Assembly (NCBI GenBank): GCA_965220645.1
Contig: OZ244836.1
Coordinates: 1,798,001-1,862,000, forward strand
From: Aldehydirespirator sp965220645
GTDB lineage: Bacteria; Actinomycetota; Acidimicrobiia; Acidimicrobiales; Aldehydirespiratoraceae
Direction of reading: 5' to 3'
DNA: 64,000 nucleotides
In this document: positions 1-10,758 of the stretch, piece after piece
Layout: every line of letters starts with the position of its first letter
How positions within the stretch are numbered: position 1 is the stretch's first letter
Made by a program: the position numbers and the translations under genes
The notes under the pieces: model-generated
The model's input: only the letters and a program-made list of their open reading frames with translations
Database searches by the model: none
What the model was told of the DNA's origin: nothing

Positions 1-73
1 TCATGACCAGCGACACCAGCGCGCGCGACACCTTGGCCCGCTCGGCCACGTCCTCCATGGTCGGTCGACTCAC
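1..73 (-). CDS. LacI-family transcriptional regulator, N-terminus only (cut by window edge)
   Basis: Reading leftwards from a GTG at 73 gives VSRPTMEDVAERAKVSRALV, the classic first helices of a LacI/GalR DNA-binding domain (T-M-x-D-V-A-x-x-A-x-V-S). Only 24 residues lie in the window, so the sugar-binding domain is not visible. An upstream ATG at 87 runs into a stop and is not the start. The gene is divergent from the inositol operon, and two LacI-like palindromes lie in the shared intergenic region, so it probably represses that operon and itself until an inositol-type effector binds. Family call is firm; the effector is inferred from context. Confidence 0.85.
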   Translation of the reverse strand, partial: MSRPTMEDVAERAKVSRALVSLVM

Positions 74-92
74 GTCAACTCCGACATGCGAC

Positions 93-121
93 TTGACATG
101 TCACACCAAGCAAGATAGACC
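93..121 (+). promoter_or_regulatory. Candidate sigma70-type promoter of the inositol operon
   Basis: TTGACA (93-98) is a perfect -35 box, followed by 17 bases and TAGACC (116-121) as a fair -10 box. The predicted start of transcription, near 128, falls inside the first operator palindrome (123-136), which suits repression by a LacI protein. The -35 box also sits in a 10-bp palindrome, TGACATGTCA (94-103). Confidence 0.55.
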
Positions 122-122
122 A

Positions 123-156
123 TTGGAGCGCTCTAATTCAAGATGGAGCGCTCCAA
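123..156. promoter_or_regulatory. Pair of LacI-type operators (GAGCGCTC cores)
   Basis: Two palindromes share the core TGGAGCGCTC: TTGGAGCGCTCTAA (123-136, one mismatch) and TGGAGCGCTCCA (144-155, perfect). Their centres are exactly 20 bp apart, about two helical turns, placing both on one DNA face. An even-length palindrome with a central CG is the usual LacI/GalR operator form. They lie between the divergent LacI-family gene and the first inositol gene and overlap the predicted transcription start. Confidence 0.7.
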
Positions 157-244
157 TTCCCGAAGTTACGGGGGGGGGGTGCTTGGGAATGCCGGTAGCA
201 GTCGCTGGGCCCCCGACAGCACGCGGGCCGGTCGCGGGCACGGC

Positions 245-1195
245 ATGACGGCCGCTGTGGGCACCGCGCTGCTCGACCGGGTGGCCACCGCGCCCATCAG
301 CTGGGGCGTGTGCGAGGTGCCGGGTTGGGGATACCAACTTCCCGTCGACCGGGTGATGGCCGAGATGTCCGCCGCCGGCTTCACCCACACCGAACTGGGT
401 TCCCTCGGCTACCTGCCGACCGATCCCGAGCAGCTGCGCACGACACTCAGCAGCCACGGCTTGGGTCTGCTGGGCGGGTTCGTACCTCTGGTCCTGCACG
501 ACCCGGACCGCGTCGGGGAGGCTCGGGCCGCGGCGCACCGCTGGGCCGAGCTCATCGGTCGTGCCGGCGGACGGTTCTTCGTGACCTGTGCGGTCAGCCA
601 CTCCGATCACTGGCGCCAGGAACCGCTCACCGATGCGGAGTGGGCCTCGTTGTGTCATGCCCTGGCCGAGATCGACGCATTGGTCGACTCGTACGGGCTT
701 GAGCAGGTATTCCACTCGCACTTCGGCTCGGTGGTCGAGACCGACGCCGAGCTCGCCCGGATCCTGGAAGGCTCCGAGGTCTCGCTCGTACTTGACACCG
801 CCCACCTCACCTTGGGCGGGACCGACGTATTGGAGCTGCTGGATCGCTACGCGCCCCGCGTGGGCCTCGTCCACCTCAAGGATGTGGACTCCGCCCTCGC
901 GGCGCACTTGACGGCGGGGGAGCTGTCGCTCATGGAGGCCGTGCAGCGCGGCCTGTTCCCGCCCCTAGGTCGAGGAGAGGTGGCGATCGCCGAGATCGTC
1001 GCTCGTCTCGAAGATTCAGGACGCGACCTCTGGTACGTCCTGGAGCAGGATGCCGCCATCGCGGAGGGTGACCTCTCCGCGGTGGCCTGGCTCAGGCGCA
1101 ATGCCGATCTGAGTCTGGACTTCCTGCGAGATCTGGTGCCCGCCCGCGCGGGCAGCGGAGCAATACACAACAACCACCGATTCCCGGAGGGATAA
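245..1195 (+). CDS. iolE: Inosose dehydratase-like sugar isomerase/epimerase (IolE family)
   Basis: A 316-residue TIM-barrel protein of the AP-endonuclease-2/xylose-isomerase superfamily. Metal-binding signatures are present: FHSHFGSVVET (about 156-166), LVLDTAH (about 181), HLKDV (about 208) and PLGRGEV (about 240). The stretches TDAEWASLCHALAEIDALV and LFPPLGRGEV resemble 2-keto-myo-inositol dehydratase, the second step of inositol breakdown. An ATG at 143 is in frame but lies inside the operator, upstream of a G tract, so the ATG at 245 is preferred. It is the first gene of the operon and is followed 3 bases later by the transporter. IolE is preferred over IolI because the cluster otherwise lacks a dehydratase; the assignment is family plus context. 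Confidence 0.72.
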   Translation: MTAAVGTALLDRVATAPISWGVCEVPGWGYQLPVDRVMAEMSAAGFTHTELGSLGYLPTDPEQLRTTLSSHGLGLLGGFVPLVLHDPDRVGEARAAAHRWAELIGRAGGRFFVTCAVSHSDHWRQEPLTDAEWASLCHALAEIDALVDSYGLEQVFHSHFGSVVETDAELARILEGSEVSLVLDTAHLTLGGTDVLELLDRYAPRVGLVHLKDVDSALAAHLTAGELSLMEAVQRGLFPPLGRGEVAIAEIVARLEDSGRDLWYVLEQDAAIAEGDLSAVAWLRRNADLSLDFLRDLVPARAGSGAIHNNHRFPEG

Positions 1196-1198
1196 CAA

Positions 1199-2257
1199 AT
1201 GACAAGACTATGGAAGCTGCTCGCTGTGGTGCTCGCCATCACGCTGGTAGCCGCATCGTGCGGTGATGACGACGGCGACGACGCGCCGGAGCCGGCCGCC
1301 CCGGCCGAGACTACTGCTCCTGAAGACGATGACGGCGCGGCCGCACCGGCCACAACTGAGGCTCCGACCGATGATGTCGTCGACACGCAAGGCTGCGACA
1401 AGACCTACCACGTGATCACCCACGGTGATTCCGGCGTGTTCTGGTCGGTCGTCGAGGTGGCCGTTTCCGACGCCGCCGCAGTCATCGGCTGCGACGTCGT
1501 GTACTTCGGCTCCAGCAACGACGCCCTGGCCCAGTCCCAGGAGATCGAGGCAGCCATCGCGTCGGGCTCCGACGGCATCGCCATCTCGCTGGCCGATCCG
1601 GCCGGCGTGACCGCCGCGGCCGAGTCCGTCGTGTCTGCGGGCATCCCGCTGTACACCCTGAACTCGGGCGTGAACAACTACAAGGACCTCGGAGCCGTGA
1701 CTCACGTGGGCCAGACCGAGATCGTGGCCGGTAACGGCGCGGGCGAGCGCTTCAACGCGCTTGGCGCGACGCACGTCCTGTGCGCCCGCCAGGAGCAGTC
1801 GAACGTGGCGCTCGAGGAGCGGTGCCAGGGTCTCGCCGAGACCTTCAACGGCGATGTGACCTCTGAGTTCGTCGGTCTCGACGCCAATCCCGACGAGCAG
1901 CAGAACGGCATCGCGGCCATCCTGCAGGCCGATCCCTCCATCGACGGCGTGCTCGGCGTGGGTCCGAACCTCCCGCTCAGGGCACTGACTGCCGGCGAGC
2001 AGGCCGGCCGCCAGCTCGTGATCGGCGGCTTCGACCTGTCGGGCGACCTGATCGACGCCATCGAGGCCGGAGACGTTGCCTTCACCGTCGACCAGCAGCA
2101 GTACCTGCAGGGCTACCTGCCGGTGATCCTGATGCACCTGCAGGCCACCAACCAGAACACTGCGGGCGGCGGCCAGCCCATCCTCACCGGTCCGGGCTTC
2201 GTCGACACCGCCAACGCCTCGGCGGTCAAGGCGCTGGTCAGCCAGGGCACCCGCTAA
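1199..2257 (+). CDS. Sugar ABC transporter substrate-binding lipoprotein
   Basis: A 352-residue periplasmic-binding-protein type 1 (RbsB/Peripla_BP_4 class) anchored outside the membrane. The signal peptide ends in VAASC, giving a lipidated Cys21, followed by an acidic Asp/Glu/Ala/Pro/Thr linker to about residue 60 and then the two-lobed sugar-binding fold (THGDSGVFWSVVEVAVSDAA, later GGFDLSGDLIDAIEAGDVAF). It starts 3 bases after iolE and precedes permease and ATPase genes, so it is the capture subunit for an inositol-type sugar. The exact ligand cannot be read from the sequence. Confidence 0.88.
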   Translation: MTRLWKLLAVVLAITLVAASCGDDDGDDAPEPAAPAETTAPEDDDGAAAPATTEAPTDDVVDTQGCDKTYHVITHGDSGVFWSVVEVAVSDAAAVIGCDVVYFGSSNDALAQSQEIEAAIASGSDGIAISLADPAGVTAAAESVVSAGIPLYTLNSGVNNYKDLGAVTHVGQTEIVAGNGAGERFNALGATHVLCARQEQSNVALEERCQGLAETFNGDVTSEFVGLDANPDEQQNGIAAILQADPSIDGVLGVGPNLPLRALTAGEQAGRQLVIGGFDLSGDLIDAIEAGDVAFTVDQQQYLQGYLPVILMHLQATNQNTAGGGQPILTGPGFVDTANASAVKALVSQGTR

Positions 2258-2284
2258 GGAATCACGCGCGGTTCACGCGCACTG

Positions 2285-2312
2285 GGGGCGGCCGGTTGCG
2301 GCCGGCCGCCCC
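2285..2312 (+). other. Strong GC stem-loop between binding-protein and permease genes
   Basis: GGGGCGGCCGG (2285-2295) pairs perfectly with CCGGCCGCCCC (2302-2312) around a 6-base loop. Two further short GC palindromes follow (CCCGGCGCCGGGG near 2323 and CCCCGGCGCCGGG near 2352). There is no T-run, so this looks less like a terminator than a 3' stabilising or attenuating structure, as often seen behind binding-protein genes that need more product than the permease. The rest of the 171-base gap holds no gene. Confidence 0.55.
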
Positions 2313-2428
2313 TGCTAACTTGCCCGGCGCCGGGGTCCTCCCCGAACAACGGCCCCGGCGCCGGGATCAAGGCCGCCTCGGCCATCGAGTCGACCACAGA
2401 ATTGGCCACCACTTCATTGGGGGATCGC

Positions 2429-4758
<2,330 letters not shown>

Positions 4759-4762
<4 letters not shown>

Positions 4763-5544
4763 GCACCGAGTTCCTCGAACTCCGCAACCTGTCGAAGTTC
4801 TACGGCAACATCATCGCCCTCACCGGCGTCACCACCACGGTCAACCCAGGCGAGGTGACGTGTGTGCTCGGCGACAACGGCGCAGGCAAGTCCACGTTCA
4901 TCAAGATCCTGGCCGGCGTGCACCAGCACGACGAGGGCGAACTGATGCTGGAGGGCGCCAAGGTGAGGTTCGCCTCGCCCCGCGAGGCTCTGACCGCGGG
5001 GATCGCCACCGTCTACCAGGATCTGGCCATGGTGCCGCTGATGTCGGTGTGGCGGAACTTCTTCCTCGGCGCCGAGCCCAAGACCGGCATGTGGCCGTTC
5101 CGCCAGATCGACATCGACGGGGCCAAGCGCATCGCCAAGGAAGAGATGGCCAAGATGGGCATCGACATCCGCGACACCGAACAGAGCGTGGGAACGCTCT
5201 CGGGTGGCGAGCGCCAGTCGGTGGCCATCGCCCGGGCCAGCTACTTCGGCGCCCGGGTGTTGATCCTCGATGAGCCCACGTCCGCTCTGGGCGTCAAGCA
5301 GTCGGGCGTGGTGCTGCGCCGCATCGTCGAGGCCCGCGACCAGGGACTGGCCGTGATCTTCATCACGCACAATCCCAATCACGCCTACCCGGTGGGCGAC
5401 CGGTTCGTGATCCTCCAGAGAGGCCGCTCCTTGGGCAACTGGGCCAAGGAGGAACTGTCGCAGGACGAACTCACCCAGCTCATGGCCGGAGGTGCCGAGC
5501 TCAAGGAGCTCCAGCACGAACTGGCACAGGCCGGCACCGACTGA
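4759..5544 (+). CDS. Sugar ABC transporter ATP-binding protein, single-domain
   Basis: A 261-residue ABC ATPase: Walker A GDNGAGKST (about 38-46), Q-loop VYQDLAMVPL, signature LSGGERQ (about 147), Walker B VLILDEPTSAL (about 167) and H-loop FITHN. CUT2 sugar importers usually carry a tandem ~500-residue ATPase (RbsA), but single-domain forms like FrcA exist and this matches that type; it would act as a homodimer. Its start overlaps the permease stop (ATGA), showing translational coupling. Confidence 0.9.
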
Positions 5545-5614
5545 GGGTGATCCGACACACTCCGTCGACCGTCGTCGACTTGACGGCGACGGCCAACGCC
5601 TCCCCCCGAAGCGG

Positions 5615-6580
5615 ATGACCGGACTTGAGCTGCTCACCGTCGGTCGCGTCAGCGTCGATCTCTACCCGCAGCAGAGCGGGGTGCCCCTGAGCGGCGTGTC
5701 GTCGTTCGCCAAGTCGATCGGCGGCTCACCGACCAACGTGGCTGTGGCCGCGGCCCGGCTGGGTCGGCGGGCGGCGGTGGTCACCCGGGTGGGCGATGAC
5801 GGCTTCGGTGAGTACATCTGCACCGCTCTCGCCGAACAGTTCGGCGTGGTCAACGACTACGTGTCGGTGGACCCGCACTTGCGCACCGCTCTGGCCTTCT
5901 GCGCGCTGGATCCCCCGACCGACCCGCCCCTGCTGTTCTACCGGGAGCCGCGCGGCCCCGACATGAACCTCACCATTGATGACATTCCCGAGGAGGCCTA
6001 CACGGTGCCCGTGCTGTGGGTGGCCGGCTCGCGCTTCGCGCAGGATACGTCACGCTCGGCGGTCAGGGCGATGCTCGAGAGGCGCAACCGAGCCGAGCAC
6101 ACGGTCCTGGACCTGGACTACCGACCCAGCTTCTGGTCGTCGCCGGCCGAGGCGTCTGAACAGATCGGAGCCGCAGTCGACTACGCGACGGTGGCCGTCG
6201 GCAACCGGACCGAGTGCGAGATCGCGGTCGGCACCGGCGATCCGGACCGGGCTGCCGACCGGCTGCTCGAGCGAGGCGTGTCGCTTGCGGTGGTGAAGAT
6301 GGGGGCCGACGGCGTGCTGGCCGCCACGACTGAGGGAAGGTCGGCGGTTCGACCGGTGCCGGTGGATGTCGTGTGCGGGCTCGGCGCGGGAGACGCCTTC
6401 GGCGGAGCACTGGCCGACGGGCTCCTGGCCGGCCTCGATCCCGTTGAGATGATCACCAGGGCCAATGCTGCCGGCGCGATCGTGGCCGGCCGGTTGACAT
6501 GCGCCGACGCCATGCCCACCCCAGCCGAGATTGATGCTGTGCTCGCCGGTGCCGGCCGTGCGAAGGGTGGGGCAGCATGA
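5615..6580 (+). CDS. iolC: 5-dehydro-2-deoxygluconokinase (PfkB family)
   Basis: A 321-residue PfkB sugar kinase. The N-terminal PfkB signature GGSPTNVAVAAARLG is at about 35-49, and the C-terminal signature with catalytic Asp is GLGAGDAFGGALADG (about 253-267). In inositol breakdown IolC phosphorylates 2-deoxy-5-keto-gluconate, made by IolB, at C6. The ATG at 5615 is preferred over a longer in-frame start at 5492 that would overlap the ATPase gene; MTGLELLTVGRVSVDLYPQ is a normal IolC beginning. This version lacks the C-terminal DUF2090 aldolase domain of long IolC proteins, consistent with a separate aldolase gene at the end of the operon. It overlaps the next gene by ATGA. Confidence 0.85.
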   Translation: MTGLELLTVGRVSVDLYPQQSGVPLSGVSSFAKSIGGSPTNVAVAAARLGRRAAVVTRVGDDGFGEYICTALAEQFGVVNDYVSVDPHLRTALAFCALDPPTDPPLLFYREPRGPDMNLTIDDIPEEAYTVPVLWVAGSRFAQDTSRSAVRAMLERRNRAEHTVLDLDYRPSFWSSPAEASEQIGAAVDYATVAVGNRTECEIAVGTGDPDRAADRLLERGVSLAVVKMGADGVLAATTEGRSAVRPVPVDVVCGLGAGDAFGGALADGLLAGLDPVEMITRANAAGAIVAGRLTCADAMPTPAEIDAVLAGAGRAKGGAA

Positions 6581-7533
6581 GCGGGCCGGCGACCTGGCGC
6601 GTCTGGATCGACCGCCGGCCGCCGCCGGACGTCGCGGTTCCCGGCGGCATCGAGTTGACCGGCGACGTTGACGAGGCCGATGGCGTCGTGGTCGGCGCGG
6701 GCCAGTCCTGGGACGGGGAGGCCTGCCGGCGCCTGCCCAGGCTCAAGGTGGTGGCCCGAGCCGGCATCGGCTACGACAACGTGGAGGTGGCCCAGTGCGC
6801 CGCGGCCGGTGTGGCCGCCTGCAACGCGCCCGACGCTCCGACCGTGTCCACCGCCGAGCACGCGCTGGCGCTGCTGCTGGCCGTGTCCAAGAGGATCAAC
6901 GTCTCCGCGAGCAGGCTCCGGACCGGACTGGGCGACTACCGGGCCAGCCACCGCGCCCTGGAGCTCCACGGACGGAGCTTGGGACTGCTCGGCTGCGGCC
7001 GCATCGGAAGCCGCGTGGGGCGCTACGCCCAGGCTCTCGGCATGCGGGTGCTGGTGCACGATCCCCATCTCGACGCCTCCGACGTGGCCGCGGTGGGAGA
7101 GCCGGTGGCCCTCGACGAGCTCTGGCACCGCAGCGACGTGCTGTCGCTGCACGCCCCCGGCACCGGGGCCACCCGCCACATCGTGGATGCCCGGGCCATC
7201 GCCGCCATGCGGCCCGGAGTCATCATCGTCAACTGCGCCCGGGGATCACTCGTCGACCACGATGCGCTGCTTGCCGGCCTGGAGTCTGGCCACATCGCCG
7301 GAGCCGGCCTCGATGTCACCGAGCCCGAGCCACTGCCGGTGGGCCACCCGCTGCTCGGGCGAGACGATGTGATCGTCACCCCGCATGTGGCCTCGTCGAC
7401 CACCGCGGGCATGATCAGGCTGCTCGATCAGGCCCTCGGTCAGACGGCCGAATGGCTGCGAGGCGGGACCCCGGAGAACCTGCTCGATCCGGCCGCGGCC
7501 GATCCCGCCGTGGACCGGCGGAGAGCGTCATGA
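6577..7533 (+). CDS. D-isomer-specific 2-hydroxyacid dehydrogenase
   Basis: A 318-residue NAD-dependent dehydrogenase of the phosphoglycerate/formate dehydrogenase family. The Rossmann motif GLLGCGRIG is near 136-144, catalytic Arg in NCARGSLVD (about 218-226), Glu in EPEPLP (about 248-253) and His in TPHVAS (about 268-273). The N-terminal catalytic half is short. It overlaps iolC by ATGA and lies within the inositol operon, so it probably oxidises or reduces a hydroxy/keto-acid intermediate; it is not part of the classical IolABCDEG route. The substrate is not determinable here. Confidence 0.82.
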   Translation: MSGPATWRVWIDRRPPPDVAVPGGIELTGDVDEADGVVVGAGQSWDGEACRRLPRLKVVARAGIGYDNVEVAQCAAAGVAACNAPDAPTVSTAEHALALLLAVSKRINVSASRLRTGLGDYRASHRALELHGRSLGLLGCGRIGSRVGRYAQALGMRVLVHDPHLDASDVAAVGEPVALDELWHRSDVLSLHAPGTGATRHIVDARAIAAMRPGVIIVNCARGSLVDHDALLAGLESGHIAGAGLDVTEPEPLPVGHPLLGRDDVIVTPHVASSTTAGMIRLLDQALGQTAEWLRGGTPENLLDPAAADPAVDRRRAS

Positions 7534-7594
7534 GACCGAACCCTTCAAGCTTCCGGGTGTCGGCCCGATCTACCCAGGAGTGCTGGAGGTCACG

Positions 7595-8770
7595 ATGACT
7601 GAGAGTCGACGTGTCGGGATGGCCGTTGTCGGCTTCGGCTGGATGGGACAGGCCCACGCGCGGTCCTACGCACGCCTGCCCCTGATCTTCGAGGGTCTCG
7701 GATACCGGGCCGAGTTGACGGTGTGCGCCGATACCTTGGCCCAGCGACGGGCCGTCGCGTTGAGGGACTTCGGCTTTCGCGAGGCCACCGACGACTGGCG
7801 AGCCGCGGTGGATCGCCCCGATGTAGACGTGGTCGTGATCTGCGCTCCCAACATGGTGCACTGCGAGATGGTGGAGGCCGCCGCCGCGGCCGGAAAGCAC
7901 GTGTTCTGTGAGAAGCCGGTGGGGGGCACTCCCGAGCAGACGGCCCGGGCCGAGAAGGCCTGCCGCGACGCCGGCGTCATCACCGGGGTCGGCTACAACT
8001 ACCGGTTCGTGCCGCTGGTGCAGCATGCCCGCAACCTGATCGAGGCCGGCGAACTGGGCGAGATAACCAACTATAGGGGCCGCTTCTTCTCCATGTACGG
8101 TGCCGACCACCTTGGGCTGCTCAGCTGGCGCTTCCTGCTCGAGCAGGCCGGCCACGGCGTCTCGACCGACATACTCAGCCACGCCATGGATCTGGCCATG
8201 ATGCTCAACGGCCCGATCCTGCGGGTGGTCGGCACCGGCGAGACGTTCATCAAGGAGCGACCCCTGCCGTCGGCGTCGGGCACCCACTACGACCGGGGCG
8301 CGCCGGGTGATCCCGTCGGGGTGGTCACCAACGAGGACTACTTCGGCGCCATGGCTGTGTTCGCCAACGGCAGCCGCGGCACGTTCGAGGCCAGCCGGAC
8401 GATGGTGGGCCCCCAGAGCCAGATGGCCTTCGATGTGCACGGCACCGACGGCGCGCTCAGCTGGAACTTCGAGACCATGAACCAGATGCGGCTGTTCAAG
8501 ATCATCGAGGGCGACCGGGGCTACACCACCGTCTATGCCGGCGAGCGTCACCCGTACCACGCCGGTTTCGTTCCCGGCGAGGCCAACTCGATCGGGTTCG
8601 AGGACGTGGTGACCATCCAGGACCACGAGTTCCTGGCCGCGGTGGCCGAGGGCCGGCCTCACTCGGCGGGGATGGAGCAGGCGTTGGAGTACGTGAGCGT
8701 GCAGGCCGCGCTGCTGCGAAGCTGGGAGACGGGTGCCTGGACGGACGTGGAATCGGTGAGGATCGACTGA
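7595..8770 (+). CDS. Gfo/Idh/MocA-family NAD(P)-dependent oxidoreductase
   Basis: A 391-residue dehydrogenase with the N-terminal Rossmann motif VGFGWMGQAHARSY (about 10-23), the family's EKPVGG motif (about 106-111) and a C-terminal substrate domain with DILSHAMDLA. Family members oxidise inositols, scyllo-inositol, rhizopine-derived sugars and glucosides (IolX, IolW, MocA). The ATG at 7595 has GGAGG six bases upstream; a GTG at 7580 in frame is less likely. As a second family member beside IolG, it may take a different inositol isomer or a methylated/aminated inositol. Confidence 0.82.
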   Translation: MTESRRVGMAVVGFGWMGQAHARSYARLPLIFEGLGYRAELTVCADTLAQRRAVALRDFGFREATDDWRAAVDRPDVDVVVICAPNMVHCEMVEAAAAAGKHVFCEKPVGGTPEQTARAEKACRDAGVITGVGYNYRFVPLVQHARNLIEAGELGEITNYRGRFFSMYGADHLGLLSWRFLLEQAGHGVSTDILSHAMDLAMMLNGPILRVVGTGETFIKERPLPSASGTHYDRGAPGDPVGVVTNEDYFGAMAVFANGSRGTFEASRTMVGPQSQMAFDVHGTDGALSWNFETMNQMRLFKIIEGDRGYTTVYAGERHPYHAGFVPGEANSIGFEDVVTIQDHEFLAAVAEGRPHSAGMEQALEYVSVQAALLRSWETGAWTDVESVRID

Positions 8771-8868
8771 GGGGTGCGGCGCCACACCGAAGCTGCTACC
8801 AAGACACTCAACATGCTCGATCGCAGCGCGGATCGACTGAGGGCCGCGAGGCCACAGAGAGGCAGGCC

Positions 8869-10758
8869 ATGGAGACGGTAAGGCTCACTACGTCGGGGGC
8901 GGTGGTCCGCTACCTCGCAGCCCAGCGCATCGAGATTGACGGCCAGATCATGCCGCTGTTCGCCGGGGTGTTCGCCATCTTCGGCCACGGCAACGTCACC
9001 TGTCTCGGCCACGAGCTGGAGCAGGCCGGCGACACCCTGCCAACATGGCGGGGCCAGAACGAGCAGGGCATGGCCTTGGCCGCCTGCGGCTTCACCCGGG
9101 CCTACAAGCGACGCCGGATCATGGTGGCGACCAGTTCTATCGGCCCGGGTGCCACCAACATGGTGACCGCGGCCGCGGTGGCGCTGTCGAACCGGCTGCC
9201 GGTACTGCTCATCTCGGGCGACACGTTCGACCACCGCATCGTCGACCCGGTGCTGCAGCAGGTGGAGCACTTCGGCTCGCCCACCACGACGGTCAACGAC
9301 ACCTTTCGGGCCGTCGTGCGCTTCTGGGACCGGATCACCTCGCCCGAGCAGGTCGTGCACTCACTGCCGCACGCCGTCCACACCATGCTCGACCCGGGCG
9401 ACTGCGGCCCCGCGTTCATCGGGCTGCCCCAGGACGTGCAGGGGGACGCCTACGACTATCCGGTTCGCTTCTTCACGGAGACGGTGCACGAGATCCGCCG
9501 GCCGAGGCCCGACCGGGGCGAGCTGCGGCGGGCCGCGAGGGTCCTGGCCGAAGCGCAGCGTCCGCTGATCATCGCCGGTGGCGGCGTGCGCTGGTCGCTG
9601 GCCGAGGAGCAACTGGCCACCTTTGCCGAGGCTCACGGGATTCCAGTCGTCGAGACCACCGCGGGCCGCACTTCGCTGCCTGCTCACCACCCCCTCAACT
9701 GCGGACCGATCGGCGTGACCGGCTGTGTCTCGGGCAATGCCATGGCCGCGGATGCCGATGCCGTGCTGGCGGTCGGGACCCGTCTCGGAGACTTCGTCAC
9801 CGGTTCGTGGACCGTGTTCGGAGACGAGGCCGCCCGCATCATCGGGCTGAACGCGGCTCGCTTCGACGCGGTCAAGCACCGGTCGGTGCCGCTGGTGGCC
9901 GACGCCAGGGAGGGGCTGGCCGAGCTGGGCGCGGCTCTGGGCGACTACCGGGCTCCGCAGTCCTGGTCGGTGCGTGCGGCCTCGGAGACGGCCCAGTACC
10001 ACGCGTACATCGACAAGATCGCCGCTCCGGTGACGTTGGGGACGTCCCGCTCCGATGGCGCCGACGCCGAAGACCTGCCCACCTACGCCCAGGTCGTGGG
10101 AGCCGTGGACCGGGCCGCCTACGAGTCCACCTACGTGGTCACGGCCGCGGGCGGCTTCCCCGGCGAGCTGATCAGCGGATGGCGCTCGCAAGGCATTCAT
10201 TCCTTCGACTGCGAGTACGGCTACTCGTGCATGGGGTACGAGATCTCCGGGGCCTGGGGCGCCAAGATGGCCCTGCCGGACCGGGAAGTGATTGCCCTGG
10301 TGGGCGACGGCTCGTACCTGATGATGAACAGCGACCTGTACAGCACGGTGCTGTCGGGTCACAAGCTCATCGTCATCGTGTGCGACAACGGCGGCTTCGC
10401 CATCATCGACCGCCTGCAGGTCACCGCGGGAGGAGTGTCGTTCAACAACTTCATGTCGGACTGCCGCACCGACCGCACCGAAGACGATGTCGTCCAGGTG
10501 GACTTCGCGGCCCACGCGGCTTCGATGGGCTGTGCGTCCGAGACGGTGCGCACGGTGGCAGAGCTCGAGGCGGCCATAGAGCGGGCCCGCCAGGCTGATC
10601 GCACCTATGTCATCGCGTTGAGGACTCACCCGAGCTCCTGGACCGAGGGCGGTGCCTTCTGGGAGGTCAGCGTGCCCGAGGTGAGCTCCCGCCCGGAGGT
10701 GGTCGAGGCCCGGGCCGGCTTCGACGAGGCCCGCGGGTCCCAGCGGGTGGGCTGGTGA
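8869..10758 (+). CDS. iolD: 3D-(3,5/4)-trihydroxycyclohexane-1,2-dione hydrolase
   Basis: A 629-residue thiamine-diphosphate enzyme. The catalytic Glu lies in WRGQNEQGMA (about 60-69); the ThDP/Mg motif is GDGSYLMMNSD (about 479-489) ending in DNGGFAI. The IolD-specific beginning RLTTSGAVVRYLAAQRIEID and the middle FIGLPQDVQGDAYDYP support this assignment over acetolactate synthase. It hydrolyses the ring diketone from IolE to 5-deoxy-glucuronate, opening the inositol ring. It starts after a 98-base gap containing a partial repeat of the previous gene's end, and overlaps the next start by GTGA. Confidence 0.92.
   Translation: METVRLTTSGAVVRYLAAQRIEIDGQIMPLFAGVFAIFGHGNVTCLGHELEQAGDTLPTWRGQNEQGMALAACGFTRAYKRRRIMVATSSIGPGATNMVTAAAVALSNRLPVLLISGDTFDHRIVDPVLQQVEHFGSPTTTVNDTFRAVVRFWDRITSPEQVVHSLPHAVHTMLDPGDCGPAFIGLPQDVQGDAYDYPVRFFTETVHEIRRPRPDRGELRRAARVLAEAQRPLIIAGGGVRWSLAEEQLATFAEAHGIPVVETTAGRTSLPAHHPLNCGPIGVTGCVSGNAMAADADAVLAVGTRLGDFVTGSWTVFGDEAARIIGLNAARFDAVKHRSVPLVADAREGLAELGAALGDYRAPQSWSVRAASETAQYHAYIDKIAAPVTLGTSRSDGADAEDLPTYAQVVGAVDRAAYESTYVVTAAGGFPGELISGWRSQGIHSFDCEYGYSCMGYEISGAWGAKMALPDREVIALVGDGSYLMMNSDLYSTVLSGHKLIVIVCDNGGFAIIDRLQVTAGGVSFNNFMSDCRTDRTEDDVVQVDFAAHAASMGCASETVRTVAELEAAIERARQADRTYVIALRTHPSSWTEGGAFWEVSVPEVSSRPEVVEARAGFDEARGSQRVGW

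Noticed and set aside
143..244. Longer start (ATG 143) for the IolE-like gene
   Set aside because: It begins inside the second operator and would translate the G tract; the ATG at 245 begins the conserved part.
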